The notes under the pieces: generated by a model | Told to the model about the DNA's origin: nothing | The model's database searches: none | What the model saw: the letters and a program-made list of their open reading frames with translations, nothing else | Position numbers and translations under genes: made by a program | From: Avichristensenella sp031550535 | GTDB taxonomy: Bacteria > Bacillota > Clostridia > Christensenellales > Aristaeellaceae | DNA: 64,000 bases | Direction of reading: 5' to 3' | NCBI GenBank assembly: GCA_031550535.1 | Contig: JAVBOM010000011.1 | Coordinates: forward strand, 9,985-73,984 | Part shown: piece by piece, positions 8,484 to 17,304 of the stretch | Position numbering within the stretch: the first letter of the stretch is position 1 | Layout of the letters: each line of letters begins with the position of its first letter

Positions 8484-9410
8484 ATGCGCAATTTCCGTTC
8501 TGATTTGGCGCTCGAGTCCTCCGCGCTGGCGGGCGGCGCGGATGTTTCCGGTGTCAGGATGGAGCAGCTTCGTCTGGGGGATTTGACGGAAACGGTCGTG
8601 GAAATTGTGGACGAGCGGGGCGTCGCGGCGCTTGATAAACCGCGCGGCCGGTATGTGACGCTGGAATCGAGCCAACTGCACATGCCGGAACCCGCGCTGA
8701 AGGATATCACCATCGACCGCCTGGCGCAGACGTTGCAGGGCATGCTGCCGGAGCTCGGTTCCGTACTCGTCATCGGCCTTGGCAACCGCCACATCACCGC
8801 CGACTCGCTCGGCCCGCGCGTGGTGGACGACGTGCTGGTGACGCGCCATATGCGGGAGAACGCGCCGAGCAACGTCAAGGGCCGCCTGCGCTGCGTCAGC
8901 GCCCTCGCGCCCGGCGTGCTGGGGCTGACCGGCATTGAGACGGCCGAGGTGGTGCAGGGCATCGTCGAGCACACGAAGCCCGACGCGGTGATCGCGGTGG
9001 ACGCGCTGGCGGCGAAGGAAACGAACCGCATCTGCACGACGATGCAGATCGCGGACACGGGCATCCAGCCCGGCTCCGGCGTGGGCAACCACCGGCTGGG
9101 GCTGAACCAGGAGACGCTCGGTGTGCCGGTCATTGCGGTCGGTGTGCCGATGGTGGTGTACGCGGCGACCATCGCGCGCGACGCGCTGGAGTTGCTGATG
9201 GAGGACATGGACATGAGCGGGGACGAGCACGCAGAGGCGCTGGATTCGATGGTCGACCGCGTGGTGGCCAGAAGGCTGGGCGACCTGGTCGTCACCCCGC
9301 GCGAGGTGGACGAGCGCGTCGCGCAGATGGCGGAATTGCTGTCCATCGGCATTAACCGGGCGCTGCAGCCGCGCCTGAACAAGGACGAGCTGCCGGCCCT
9401 GATGCATTAA
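8484..9410 (+). CDS. gpr: Germination protease (spore SASP endopeptidase)
   Basis: Gpr (308 residues) degrades the small acid-soluble spore proteins that coat DNA when a spore germinates. Family hallmarks are FRSDLALES, VLVIGLGNRHITADSLGP, LAPGVLGLTGIE, AVDALAAKETNRICTT and QIADTGIQPGSGVGNHR. It is made as a zymogen that self-cleaves. The ATG at 8484 follows TTGGAGG with a good spacing, so it is preferred over an in-frame ATG at 8466. It stands next to spoIIP, as in Bacillus and many Clostridia. A CATAGTA just upstream resembles a forespore sigma -10 element, but no convincing -35 accompanies it. Confidence 0.93.
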   Translation: MRNFRSDLALESSALAGGADVSGVRMEQLRLGDLTETVVEIVDERGVAALDKPRGRYVTLESSQLHMPEPALKDITIDRLAQTLQGMLPELGSVLVIGLGNRHITADSLGPRVVDDVLVTRHMRENAPSNVKGRLRCVSALAPGVLGLTGIETAEVVQGIVEHTKPDAVIAVDALAAKETNRICTTMQIADTGIQPGSGVGNHRLGLNQETLGVPVIAVGVPMVVYAATIARDALELLMEDMDMSGDEHAEALDSMVDRVVARRLGDLVVTPREVDERVAQMAELLSIGINRALQPRLNKDELPALMH

Positions 9411-9449
9411 CACGGGTGGGAAGGCATATAGAGTAGGACCCTCATTGAC

Positions 9450-9509
9450 GGTGGCGCTGATTCGGAGAATCGGCCGCCATAAGGGGATACCGCAAGGAAT
9501 CGCTACCTC
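9450..9509 (+). repeat. Module A palindromic repeat, copy 5
   Basis: Forward copy between gpr and spoIIP (GGTGGCGCTGATTCGGAGAA, CGGCCGCCATAAGGGG, CCGCAAGG). Confidence 0.85.
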
Positions 9510-9541
9510 AGGAACCCTCGGAAGGGCTTAGGTAATGTCGA

Positions 9542-10495
9542 ATGAAAAAATACCTTTATGTGCTTGGCTTACTCGCCGCCTTCCTGCTCGCGGGCTTTTT
9601 TGGGTTTGCGGCCGCTTCGGAGTGGCTGCCGCCTGCGGCGTCCACGGCGCTACAGGTCGATGTCAACCTGACGGCGGGGACGACCACGGCGGAAACGTCC
9701 GCCCCGCTCGCGACGGAAAAGATCCAGGAAACCGAACCGGAAGAAGTGCCCGCGCCCGGCGATATTGAGGTGGAAATCGTCACCCGCGAGCGCGAGCACG
9801 GCACGCCGCTCCGGGTGCTGATCTACCACACGCACACCTACGAGGCGTACGAGCCGGATTTCAAGGGGCAGTATAAAGCGACCGAGCGGTGGCGCACCGC
9901 CAACCCAGCGTACAATGTCGTGCGCGTGGGGGCGGAGCTGGCGAGGATTCTGCGCGAGGAATACGGCATGATCGTGGTGCACGACGACACGGCGTTTGAG
10001 CCACCCAAAATGGACAGCGCGTACCAGCGGTCGCTGGAAGCCATTGAGAACTACACGGCCCGGGGCGAGACGTTCGACCTGTACCTGGACCTGCACCGGG
10101 ACGCGTATGTGGACGGCGTGTTCAGCAAGAACACGGTCAATGTGAACGGGACCGCGACCGCGCGGGTCATGTTCCTGATCGGCAAGGGTACAGGCACGCT
10201 CGGCGGGCAGGCGTTCGCGCAGCTTCCGGACTGGGAGGAGAACTTCGCGCGCGCCGAAATGGTCACCGGCGCGATCAACGCGCTGGCGGAGAAGGTCTGC
10301 CGCCCTGTTTCATCCAAAGCGAGCCGGTACAACCAGCATGTCTCCACCGGGGCGCTGCTGGTGGAGGTGGGCAACAACAAAAACACGCTGGGAGAAGCCC
10401 TCGCGGCCGTGCCTTATCTGGCGCGGGCCATCGCGGAGACTTCCGGCGGAACACATCAGAACGGCGGCGCTGATTTGCAAAATCGGGCGCCATAA
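9542..10495 (+). CDS. spoIIP: Stage II sporulation protein P (peptidoglycan amidase/endopeptidase)
   Basis: SpoIIP degrades septal peptidoglycan with SpoIID and SpoIIM during engulfment. The 317 residues have an N-terminal membrane anchor (YLYVLGLLAAFLLAGFFGFAA), an extracytoplasmic linker, and the catalytic domain with LIYHTHTYEAY, LDLHRDAYV and VEVGNNKNTLGEAL. These provide zinc-ligand His and Glu residues of the amidase_3-like fold. The ribosome binding site before the ATG is weak. The natural end is probably near RAIAET; the last residues, NGGADLQNRAP, and the TAA stop are encoded by module A copy 6. A Spo0A-box-like TGTCGAA overlaps the start codon, probably by chance. Confidence 0.92.
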   Translation: MKKYLYVLGLLAAFLLAGFFGFAAASEWLPPAASTALQVDVNLTAGTTTAETSAPLATEKIQETEPEEVPAPGDIEVEIVTREREHGTPLRVLIYHTHTYEAYEPDFKGQYKATERWRTANPAYNVVRVGAELARILREEYGMIVVHDDTAFEPPKMDSAYQRSLEAIENYTARGETFDLYLDLHRDAYVDGVFSKNTVNVNGTATARVMFLIGKGTGTLGGQAFAQLPDWEENFARAEMVTGAINALAEKVCRPVSSKASRYNQHVSTGALLVEVGNNKNTLGEALAAVPYLARAIAETSGGTHQNGGADLQNRAP

Positions 10496-10530
10496 AGGAA
10501 AGGGATTCCGCCAGGAGTCCTTTCCGCGAG
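10463..10530 (+). repeat. Module A palindromic repeat, copy 6 (overlaps spoIIP 3' end)
   Basis: Forward copy (GGCGGCGCTGATTTGCAAAA, TCGGGCGCCATAAAGG, GGGATTCCGCCAGGAGTCC). It provides the last 10-11 codons and the stop codon of spoIIP. Confidence 0.85.
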
Positions 10531-10572
10531 GCACAATATCCTGTGGAAACTCCATAAACCTACTACAACCCC

Positions 10573-10601
10573 TTGCGCTCAGCACCACCTTGCGGTATAC
10601 T
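10573..10601 (+). promoter_or_regulatory. SigA-type promoter of nrdJ
   Basis: TTGCGC, 17-bp spacer, TATACT, 28 bases before the nrdJ ATG. Confidence 0.7.
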
Positions 10602-10629
10602 GTTTGAACCGACAAGGGGGTGCTTACAT

Positions 10630-12951
10630 ATGCTAAGCGAAAACGCGCTCAAAGTCCTGGAAAAGCGCTATTTGGCGCGTGACGCCGAGGGAAACCTTCT
10701 GGAGGACGCGGAGGGTCTGTTCCGCCGGGTCGCGGAAGCCATCGCCGGAGCCGACCGGGAGTTTGACGCGGCCGGGGACATTTCGGAAACCGCGCAGCGG
10801 TTTATGGATAGAATGACGTCGCTGCAGTTCCTGCCGAACTCACCGACGCTGATGAACGCGGGCAGGCCGCTCGGCCAGCTTTCCGCGTGCTTTGTGCTGC
10901 CCGTGCCGGACAGCCTGGAGGGCATTTTTGAGACGATCAAGAACGCGGCTCTGATCCACCAGAGCGGCGGCGGCACCGGGTTCTCCTTCTCCCGCCTGCG
11001 CCCGGAGGGTTCCGCCGTGCGTTCCAGCGGCGGCGTGGCCAGCGGGCCGGTCAGCTTCATCAAGGTATACAACGCCGCGACCGAGGCCATCAAGCAGGGC
11101 GGCACCCGGCGCGGCGCGAACATGGGGATTCTGCGCGTGGATCACCCGGACATCCGCCAGTTTATCACCAGCAAATCGGACCTTACGCAGATCACCAACT
11201 TCAACATCTCCGTGGGGCTGACCGAAGCGTTCATGGAGGCCGTCGAGAACGATGACGAATACATGCTGACGGATCCGCACACGCAGGACCCCGTGCGCAT
11301 TGAGCGCGCGCGGGATATTTTTGACCTGATCGTCGATATGGCGTGGCGCAGCGGCGAGCCGGGCATCGTGTTCCTGGACCGGCTGAACCGGGACAATATT
11401 GCCCCGGAAATAGGGGAGATCGAGGCGACAAACCCCTGCGGCGAGCAGCCGCTGCTGCCGTATGAGAGCTGCAACCTGGGATCGATCAACCTGGGCCGGA
11501 TGATGAAGGAAACGGACGGCGGCTACGAGATCGATTACGACCTTCTGGGCGAAGTGGTGGACGACGCGGTGCATTTCCTGGACAATGTCATCACGGTCAA
11601 CCGCTACCCGCTGAAGGAAATCGAGGAAATGTCGCTCGGCACGCGCAAAATCGGCCTGGGCGTGATGGGCTGGGCGGACATGCTCTTCAAGCTCGGCATC
11701 CCCTACAACAGCGACGAGGGCATTTCGCTCGCCGAGGACGTGATGGGCTACATCAACATGCGGGCCAAGGAAGCGTCCCGGATGCTGGCGGAGCAGCGCG
11801 GGCCCTTCCCGTACATCGGCCGCAGCGTGTTTAAAAACGACCCGTACCCGCCGCGTAACGGCACCGTGACGACCATCGCGCCGACCGGCACGATCTCCAT
11901 CATGGCGTCCTGCTCCAGCGGCGTCGAACCGCTGTTCGCACTGGCGTTTGTGCGCAATGTCATGGATCACGACGCGCTGGCCGAGGTGCATCCGTACTTT
12001 GAGGAAGTGGCGAAAAAGCGCGGCTTCTATACCCCGGAACTGATGCGCGCCGTGGCCGAGCGGGGCACGTTGGACGGTATCGAGGTCATCCCGGACGACG
12101 TGCGGCGCGTGTTCGTCACCGCGCATGACGTAGCGCCCGAGTTCCACATCCGCATGCAGGCCGCGTTCCAGCAGTCCACGGACAACGCCGTGTCCAAGAC
12201 CGTCAACTTCCGGCACGACGCTACGCGCGAAGAGGTGCATGAGGTGTACGAGCTGGCGTGGCGGTTGGGCTGCAAGGGCGTGACCATCTACCGCGACGGC
12301 AGCCGGGCCGAGCAGGTGCTGAACATCGGCGCAAAGGCGGAACCGGCCAAGGCGGAGGAGCAGGCCGCGAAAAAAGAAGAACAAACCGCGCCGATCCAGC
12401 CGCGCCCGCGCCCGAATGTCACGATGGGCATCACGGAGAAGGTGCGCATCGGCTGTGGAAACCTGTATATCACCGTGAACTATGACGAACAGGGCATCTG
12501 CGAGGTGTTCACGAACCTGGGCCGCGCGGGGGGCTGTCCGTCCCAGAGCGAGGCGACGAGCCGCGTGGTGTCCATGGCGCTGCGCGCCGGCGTGGACGTG
12601 AACACGATCATCGACCAGCTTCGCGGCATCCGCTGCCATTCCACGCTGCGGCAGCCGGGGCTTACGGTGCTGTCCTGCCCGGACGCGATCGGCCGCGTGC
12701 TGGAGAAGGTCGTCAAGGCGCGCAACGGCCAGACCGCGCTGCCGCTGAACCTGGACAAGCTGCGGGACGAAGAGCCGAAGCCCAAGAACGCTGAGAAGAA
12801 AAGCGCGTGCATCGGCAACTGCTCGCTGTGCGGGGAAAGCGCCTCCTGCGCGCGGAGCCGGTCGGGCGCGTGCCCCGAGTGCGGCGAGGCGGTCGAGTAT
12901 GAGGGCGGTTGCGTGGTCTGCCGGTCGTGCGGGTATTCCAAATGCGGCTGA
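10630..12951 (+). CDS. nrdJ: Adenosylcobalamin-dependent (class II) ribonucleotide reductase
   Basis: This 773-residue enzyme makes deoxyribonucleotides with a B12-derived radical and needs no oxygen. Seen: FLPNSPTLMNAGRPLGQLSACFVLPV (residues ~67-95), the NPCGEQPLLPYESCNLGSINL region with the conserved Asn, Cys and Glu, PTGTISIMASCSSGVEPLFAL, and the C-terminal TSCxxD-like domain of this family (CPSQSEATSR, LRGIRC). A Cys-rich tail (CPECGEAVEYEGGCVVCRSC) resembles a zinc ribbon and may pass electrons. The start follows AAGGGGGTG. No cobalamin riboswitch fits in the short leader. It is followed without a gap by an HD hydrolase and a MazG-like protein. Confidence 0.95.
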   Translation: MLSENALKVLEKRYLARDAEGNLLEDAEGLFRRVAEAIAGADREFDAAGDISETAQRFMDRMTSLQFLPNSPTLMNAGRPLGQLSACFVLPVPDSLEGIFETIKNAALIHQSGGGTGFSFSRLRPEGSAVRSSGGVASGPVSFIKVYNAATEAIKQGGTRRGANMGILRVDHPDIRQFITSKSDLTQITNFNISVGLTEAFMEAVENDDEYMLTDPHTQDPVRIERARDIFDLIVDMAWRSGEPGIVFLDRLNRDNIAPEIGEIEATNPCGEQPLLPYESCNLGSINLGRMMKETDGGYEIDYDLLGEVVDDAVHFLDNVITVNRYPLKEIEEMSLGTRKIGLGVMGWADMLFKLGIPYNSDEGISLAEDVMGYINMRAKEASRMLAEQRGPFPYIGRSVFKNDPYPPRNGTVTTIAPTGTISIMASCSSGVEPLFALAFVRNVMDHDALAEVHPYFEEVAKKRGFYTPELMRAVAERGTLDGIEVIPDDVRRVFVTAHDVAPEFHIRMQAAFQQSTDNAVSKTVNFRHDATREEVHEVYELAWRLGCKGVTIYRDGSRAEQVLNIGAKAEPAKAEEQAAKKEEQTAPIQPRPRPNVTMGITEKVRIGCGNLYITVNYDEQGICEVFTNLGRAGGCPSQSEATSRVVSMALRAGVDVNTIIDQLRGIRCHSTLRQPGLTVLSCPDAIGRVLEKVVKARNGQTALPLNLDKLRDEEPKPKNAEKKSACIGNCSLCGESASCARSRSGACPECGEAVEYEGGCVVCRSCGYSKCG

Positions 12952-13556
12952 GCGGCGTGGATTTCGACGCGCTGGACGCGCTCGCGGCGTCGCTGATGGA
13001 GGGGCGCAAGGCGCACCCGCTGCGCGAGGCGGGGTTTATCTACTGGCACGGCAAGCGGACGGCGGTCAGCGTTCTCGCGCTGCGGAAAAAGGTCACGGAC
13101 GATAGCACGCACGATGACGCGCTCCGTATGGCAGCGATGTTCCACGACGTGGGCAAGGGGATCGAGCCGCACGCTGCGAGCGGCGCGGCGCTGGCGGCGG
13201 AGTTCCTGAAGCCGCACCTGACGCCGGAGATGCTAACGGAGGTCGCGATGCTGATCCGCGAACACACGAACCATCAGTCGCGGGACCTGTTCGCGCAGAT
13301 CTTGCAGGACGCGGACGCGCTGGATCACTTTGGCGCGATTGAGATCGGGCTGTCGTTCCAGTACGGAGCGTACAGCGAAGAAGGAATGCGCGCGACGCTC
13401 GCGTGGTATCGGGATGAATACGATCCGTATATTGAGCGGACGCACAAACGGCTGAATTTGGATATATCGCATAAAATACTGGACGAGAAGGCCGCCTTCA
13501 CGCGCGCGTTTGTGAAGCGCCTGGAGGCGGAATGGGCGGGGGAATACCATGTGTGA
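12942..13556 (+). CDS. HD-domain hydrolase
   Basis: A 204-residue metal-dependent phosphohydrolase of the HD family. Motifs: a first His possibly in YWHGKRT, the HD pair in MAAMFHDVGKG, LIREHTNH and LQDADALDHFG. The ATG at 12942 overlaps the end of nrdJ; an in-frame ATG further upstream gives a longer form but lies deeper inside nrdJ. No clear ribosome binding site precedes it, so translational coupling is likely. Next to a ribonucleotide reductase and a MazG-like enzyme it could hydrolyse a nucleotide, but the substrate is unknown. Confidence 0.8.
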   Translation: MRLSGVDFDALDALAASLMEGRKAHPLREAGFIYWHGKRTAVSVLALRKKVTDDSTHDDALRMAAMFHDVGKGIEPHAASGAALAAEFLKPHLTPEMLTEVAMLIREHTNHQSRDLFAQILQDADALDHFGAIEIGLSFQYGAYSEEGMRATLAWYRDEYDPYIERTHKRLNLDISHKILDEKAAFTRAFVKRLEAEWAGEYHV

Positions 13557-13920
13557 ACAGGGCGATTTGACATTTGCGGCCATGCAGGAGATGGGGCGCG
13601 CGCTGCAGGCGAAGCACACGCACGACTGGACGCCGCTTTCCCCGAAAACCGGGCGCGATTCCCTGCTCTGGATGGTGGAGGAGCTTGGCGAGGTCGCCGC
13701 TGTCATCAAGAAGCGGGGCGACACGGCCATCATGGAGCAGATGGGCATTCGCGCGGCCTTTGTGGAGGAACTGTGCGACGTGTTGATGTACTACGGCGAC
13801 GTGCTGCTCTGCTACGGCATCACGCCCGGGGAAATCGCGGCGGCGTATCGCGCGAAGCACGCGCGCAACATGGCACGGGATTATCACTACACCGACATGC
13901 CGCTAAAAACGCCCCAATAG
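13549..13920 (+). CDS. MazG-like nucleotide pyrophosphohydrolase
   Basis: A 123-residue all-alpha NTP pyrophosphatase fold. The metal-binding residues are seen as WMVEELGEVAAVIKK and, in the second helix, FVEELCDVLMYYGDV (the ExxE...ExxD pattern). Such enzymes cleave non-canonical or excess NTPs to NMP and pyrophosphate. It overlaps the HD hydrolase by 8 bases and forms the third gene of the nrdJ operon, suggesting nucleotide-pool cleaning. Confidence 0.85.
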   Translation: MCEQGDLTFAAMQEMGRALQAKHTHDWTPLSPKTGRDSLLWMVEELGEVAAVIKKRGDTAIMEQMGIRAAFVEELCDVLMYYGDVLLCYGITPGEIAAAYRAKHARNMARDYHYTDMPLKTPQ

Positions 13921-13978
13921 CGGGAAATGTCATAAACCGGAAAACGTGTAAATCCTTATGCCTTCTGCAAAAAAATTC

Positions 13979-14007
13979 TTTACATGTTTTCTTTCCTATG
14001 CTACTAT
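13979..14007 (+). promoter_or_regulatory. SigA-type promoter of the EF-G-like gene
   Basis: TTTACA, 17-bp spacer, TACTAT. The leader that follows holds a GC hairpin (CCCCGCC...GGCGGGG, about 14032-14058) shortly before the ribosome binding site. Confidence 0.7.
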
Positions 14008-14088
14008 GTATCCTAGATTTTCATGCGCTGACCCCGCCCGCTTCGCGTGCGGCGGGGCATGCCCGCGCAAAACGGGAGGATATGGGGA

Positions 14089-16170
14089 ATGAAGGATTAC
14101 CAGGCCGAAAACATTCGCAACATCGCCGTGGTGGGCCATGGTAGCGAGGGCAAGACCACGCTTGTGGAAGCGATGCTCTTCGCATCCGGCGCTATTGACC
14201 GGCAGGGCCGGGTTGAGGACGGCTCCACCGTCACCGACTTTGACGCCGAGGAAACCCGCCGGGGCATTTCGATCTCTGCCGCCGTCGCGCCTGTCGAATG
14301 GAAGGGCGTAAAGCTCAACCTCGTCGACGTGCCTGGCTACTTCGATTTCATCGGCGAAATGATGGGCCCGATGCGCGTCTGTGAGGGCGCGATGATCGTC
14401 GTCAATTCCGTGTCGGGGCTCACCGTCGGCGCGGAAAAGGCCTGGGACCTGAGCGCGAAGCATGGGGTCTCCAAGTGCTTCGTCATCAACCAGATGGACC
14501 GCGAGCACGCCGATTTCAAAAAGTCGCTCGGCCAGCTTCGGGATAAGTTCGGCGCGGAGGTCGTGCCGATTCTGCTGCCCATCGGCGACGGGTTGAACTT
14601 CAAGGGCGTCGTGAACGTTCTTGAGAACAAGGCGTACGAGGCCGTCGGCAAGACCTGCAAAGAAATTCCGGTGCCTGCGAATATGGCCGGGGAGATTCAG
14701 ACCGCCAACGAGGAAATCATGGAAGCGGTCGCCGGCACGGACGAGGCGCTGATGGAAAAATACTTCGAAGAAGGCGAGCTGACCCCGGAAGAGGTGCTGC
14801 GCGGCCTGCGTATCGGCGTGGTCGAGGGTTCCGTTGTGCCGGTCGGCTGCTGCGCCGGCGTGAACGGCGCGGGCGTCATCCCGCTGCTGGACATCCTCGC
14901 CGCCTACATGCCGTCCCCGGCGGGGCGCGAGCAGGAGGGCGTGAACCCCAAGAACGAGCAGCCCGAAAAGCGCGTCTGTGCCGAGAACCAGCCGTTCTCC
15001 GCGCTGGTGTTCAAGACCGTCGTGGACAAGTTTGTCGGCAAAATGAGCCTGTTCAAGGTCGTTTCCGGCGTGCTGAGCGCGTCCACGGCGCTGTACAACG
15101 CCAACCAGGATCGGCCGGAAAAGGCGGGCAACATCTTCGTGCTGCGCGGCAAGGACCAGATCAACTGCGACAAGCTCGTCGCGGGCGACATTGGCGCGCT
15201 GGCCAAGCTACAGTTCACGGGCAGCGGCAACACGCTCTGCGACGCGGGCAAGCCCGTCCGCTTTGACGAGATTTCCTTCCCCGAGCCGTCCATCTCCATG
15301 GCCGTATACGCCAAGAAGACGGGTGAGGAGGACAAGATCTTCTCCGGCCTCGCGCGCCTGCAGGAGGAGGACCCGACCATCCGCGTGGGCAAGGACCCCG
15401 ACACGACCGAGACGCTGCTGTCCGGCCAGGGCGAAATGCACATTGAGGTCATCAGCAAGAAGCTGTCCGGCAAATTCGGCGTGGACGCGCAGCTTCTGGA
15501 TCCGCGCATCGCGTATAAAGAGACGATCCGCAAGACCGTCAAGGCCCAGGGACGCCACAAGAAGCAGTCCGGCGGCCACGGCCAGTTCGGCGATGTATGG
15601 ATCGAGTTTTCGCCCATCGGGGATACTGATATTGACTTTGAGTTCGTGGACAAGGTAGTCGGCGGCGTGGTGCCGCGCAACTTCATCCCGTCCGTGGAAA
15701 AGGGCCTGCGCGAGAATCTCTCCCGCGGCGTTTTGGCCGGGTATCCGATAACCGGTCTGCGCGCGACGCTGTATGACGGTTCCTACCACGCGGTCGACTC
15801 CTCCGAAATGGCGTTCAAAACCGCCGCCCGCATCGCGTACAAGAAGGGCTGCGGCGATGCCGGCCCGGTGCTGCTGGAGCCGATCTACCACGTGGAAGTG
15901 CTGGTGCCGGACGAGTACATGGGCGACATCATCGGCGACATGAACCGCCGCCGCGGCCGCATCATGGGCATGAACCAGGTGAGCGGCATGCAGCAGGTGG
16001 TGGCCGAGGTGCCGCAGGCGGAAATGTTCAAGTACGCCACAGACCTGCGCTCCATGACACAGGCGCGCGGATCGTTCACGATGAAGTTTGAACGCTACGA
16101 GGAAGTGCCCGCGAACATCGCGCAGAAGATTGTCGAAAGCGCGAAAAAGGAAGAGGAAGAGGACGAGTAA
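14089..16170 (+). CDS. EF-G-like translational GTPase (paralogue)
   Basis: The 693 residues have the EF-G domain order: a GTPase domain (P-loop GHGSEGKT, DVPGYFD as the DxxG motif), domain II, and domains III-V (SGGHGQFGDVWIEFSP, VLLEPIYHVEVLVP). It differs from canonical FusA: the P-loop is not AHIDAGKTT, and the base-recognition motif is NQMD rather than NKxD. It stands alone, not in the rpsL-rpsG-fusA-tuf operon. This matches the EF-G-like paralogue class of Firmicutes, whose role is poorly defined. The ATG at 14089 follows GGGAGG, preferred over an in-frame ATG at 14047. It has its own promoter and terminator. Confidence 0.88.
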   Translation: MKDYQAENIRNIAVVGHGSEGKTTLVEAMLFASGAIDRQGRVEDGSTVTDFDAEETRRGISISAAVAPVEWKGVKLNLVDVPGYFDFIGEMMGPMRVCEGAMIVVNSVSGLTVGAEKAWDLSAKHGVSKCFVINQMDREHADFKKSLGQLRDKFGAEVVPILLPIGDGLNFKGVVNVLENKAYEAVGKTCKEIPVPANMAGEIQTANEEIMEAVAGTDEALMEKYFEEGELTPEEVLRGLRIGVVEGSVVPVGCCAGVNGAGVIPLLDILAAYMPSPAGREQEGVNPKNEQPEKRVCAENQPFSALVFKTVVDKFVGKMSLFKVVSGVLSASTALYNANQDRPEKAGNIFVLRGKDQINCDKLVAGDIGALAKLQFTGSGNTLCDAGKPVRFDEISFPEPSISMAVYAKKTGEEDKIFSGLARLQEEDPTIRVGKDPDTTETLLSGQGEMHIEVISKKLSGKFGVDAQLLDPRIAYKETIRKTVKAQGRHKKQSGGHGQFGDVWIEFSPIGDTDIDFEFVDKVVGGVVPRNFIPSVEKGLRENLSRGVLAGYPITGLRATLYDGSYHAVDSSEMAFKTAARIAYKKGCGDAGPVLLEPIYHVEVLVPDEYMGDIIGDMNRRRGRIMGMNQVSGMQQVVAEVPQAEMFKYATDLRSMTQARGSFTMKFERYEEVPANIAQKIVESAKKEEEEDE

Positions 16171-16216
16171 GCCTCTCGCCCTTGGGCAGAATGATAGTGG
16201 CAGAACAACAGCACCC

Positions 16217-16248
16217 AAAGGGAATGGTTTGCGCCGTTCCCTTTTTCT
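16217..16248 (+). terminator. Terminator after the EF-G-like gene
   Basis: AAAGGGAA, loop, TTCCCTTTTT. Confidence 0.8.
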
Positions 16249-16268
16249 ATGGATGTGGAGGAAGACGG

Positions 16269-17204
16269 ATGATCACAATCCTATCTTTATCCCCGGCAAT
16301 CGACAAGCGCCTCGAATTCGACGGGTTTCGCCTCGGCGGGACGAACCGCATCCAGAGCGCGCACACCGAAGGCGCGGGCAAGGGCATCGACGTGGCGCTG
16401 GCTGCGCGGGCGCTGGGCATTCCGGCGCGGTGCATCGGCATTCTGGCGGGCGGGGGAGCCCCTGTGACGGAACGGCTGGATCGCAACGGGGCCGCGCACG
16501 ACTTCCTGCCCACGCCCGGGACGGTGCGCGTCAACCAGAAGCTGTACGACCGGACAAACGGCGTCATCACCGAGGTCAGCGAGCCCAGCCCCGAAGCGCC
16601 GCGCGACGTATTGCAGCGGGCGTTCAAGGCGGCGCTCGCGGCGGCAGGGGAAAGCCGCTTCCTGGTGCTGACTGGCAGCCTGCCGCAGGGCTGTCCGCCC
16701 GGCTGGTACGCGGACCTGATCCGGAGCGTCCGCGGAGGCGCGCCGAGCTGCCGGGTGGTGCTGGACGCGGACGGCGAACGCCTCTCGCTCGGCATGCGCG
16801 CGCGGCCGTGGCTGGTCAAGCCGAACCGGGCCGAGCTGGAACAGGCGCATGGCAAACCGCTCCGTGCGAAGGAGGACATCCTGGCCGCCGCGCGGGCGCT
16901 GTGTGAGGGTGGGCCGGACGTGGTCGTCGTGTCCATGGGCGGCGAGGGGGCCATGGCCGTCTCCCGGACGGAGGCGGTGTTCGCGCCCGCGCTGAAGGAG
17001 CCGATCCGGACCACCACCGGCGCGGGGGACGCAATGGTCGGCGGGCTGCTCAAAGGGTTCGTGGAGAGCGACTCCCTGGAAAACGCGCTGCGCCACGGCG
17101 TCGCGTCCGCGACCGCGCGCTGTGTGTACGGGGGCGACGCGTTTATCGACGCGGCGCTGTACGCGGAGTACGCGCCAAAGGTGAATGTGTTGACCATCGG
17201 GTAA
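16269..17204 (+). CDS. PfkB-family sugar kinase (1-phosphofructokinase-like)
   Basis: A 311-residue ribokinase-fold kinase that phosphorylates a sugar or sugar phosphate with ATP. Family motifs are LSPAIDKRLEFDGF, EGAGKGIDVALAARALG (glycine-rich substrate region) and the catalytic TTGAGDAMVGGLL with the Asp base. The N-terminus resembles 1-phosphofructokinase (FruK) and tagatose-6-phosphate kinase (LacC); no PTS or aldolase neighbours decide between them. The ATG at 16269 follows GTGGAGGAAG. It stands between the EF-G-like gene and spoIIE. Confidence 0.82.
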   Translation: MITILSLSPAIDKRLEFDGFRLGGTNRIQSAHTEGAGKGIDVALAARALGIPARCIGILAGGGAPVTERLDRNGAAHDFLPTPGTVRVNQKLYDRTNGVITEVSEPSPEAPRDVLQRAFKAALAAAGESRFLVLTGSLPQGCPPGWYADLIRSVRGGAPSCRVVLDADGERLSLGMRARPWLVKPNRAELEQAHGKPLRAKEDILAAARALCEGGPDVVVVSMGGEGAMAVSRTEAVFAPALKEPIRTTTGAGDAMVGGLLKGFVESDSLENALRHGVASATARCVYGGDAFIDAALYAEYAPKVNVLTIG

Positions 17205-17209
17205 TTCTT

Positions 17210-17273
17210 TGTCGAATGGACGCCAAAATTCGCGGCGCGATTCAACAGCGGTCATCCTTGTAAACGCTATACT
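17210..17273 (+). promoter_or_regulatory. Candidate Spo0A-controlled promoter of spoIIE
   Basis: TGTCGAA at 17210-17216 is a full match to the Spo0A box. TTCAACA at 17241-17247 is a one-mismatch box in reverse. TATACT at 17268-17273 can serve as -10; the best -35-like TTCAAC lies 21 bp upstream of it. Bacillus subtilis spoIIE and spoIIG promoters also have unusually long spacers and Spo0A boxes. The layout is inferred from sequence only. Confidence 0.55.
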
Positions 17274-17304
17274 GTATTCATCATATGAACTGGTGGTGGA
17301 GCGG

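Noticed and set aside
9536..9542. Spo0A-box match TGTCGAA at the spoIIP start
   Set aside because: It overlaps the start codon, and no promoter is positioned for it; a 7-bp match can occur by chance.
10840..12639. 599-codon minus-strand frame opposite nrdJ
   Set aside because: Shadow frame; His/Arg/Val-rich sequence without a family, while nrdJ has all class II motifs.
17209..17304. TTG-initiated longer form of SpoIIE
   Set aside because: The TTG lies on a Spo0A box and upstream of the -10 element; ATG 17305 has a better ribosome binding site.
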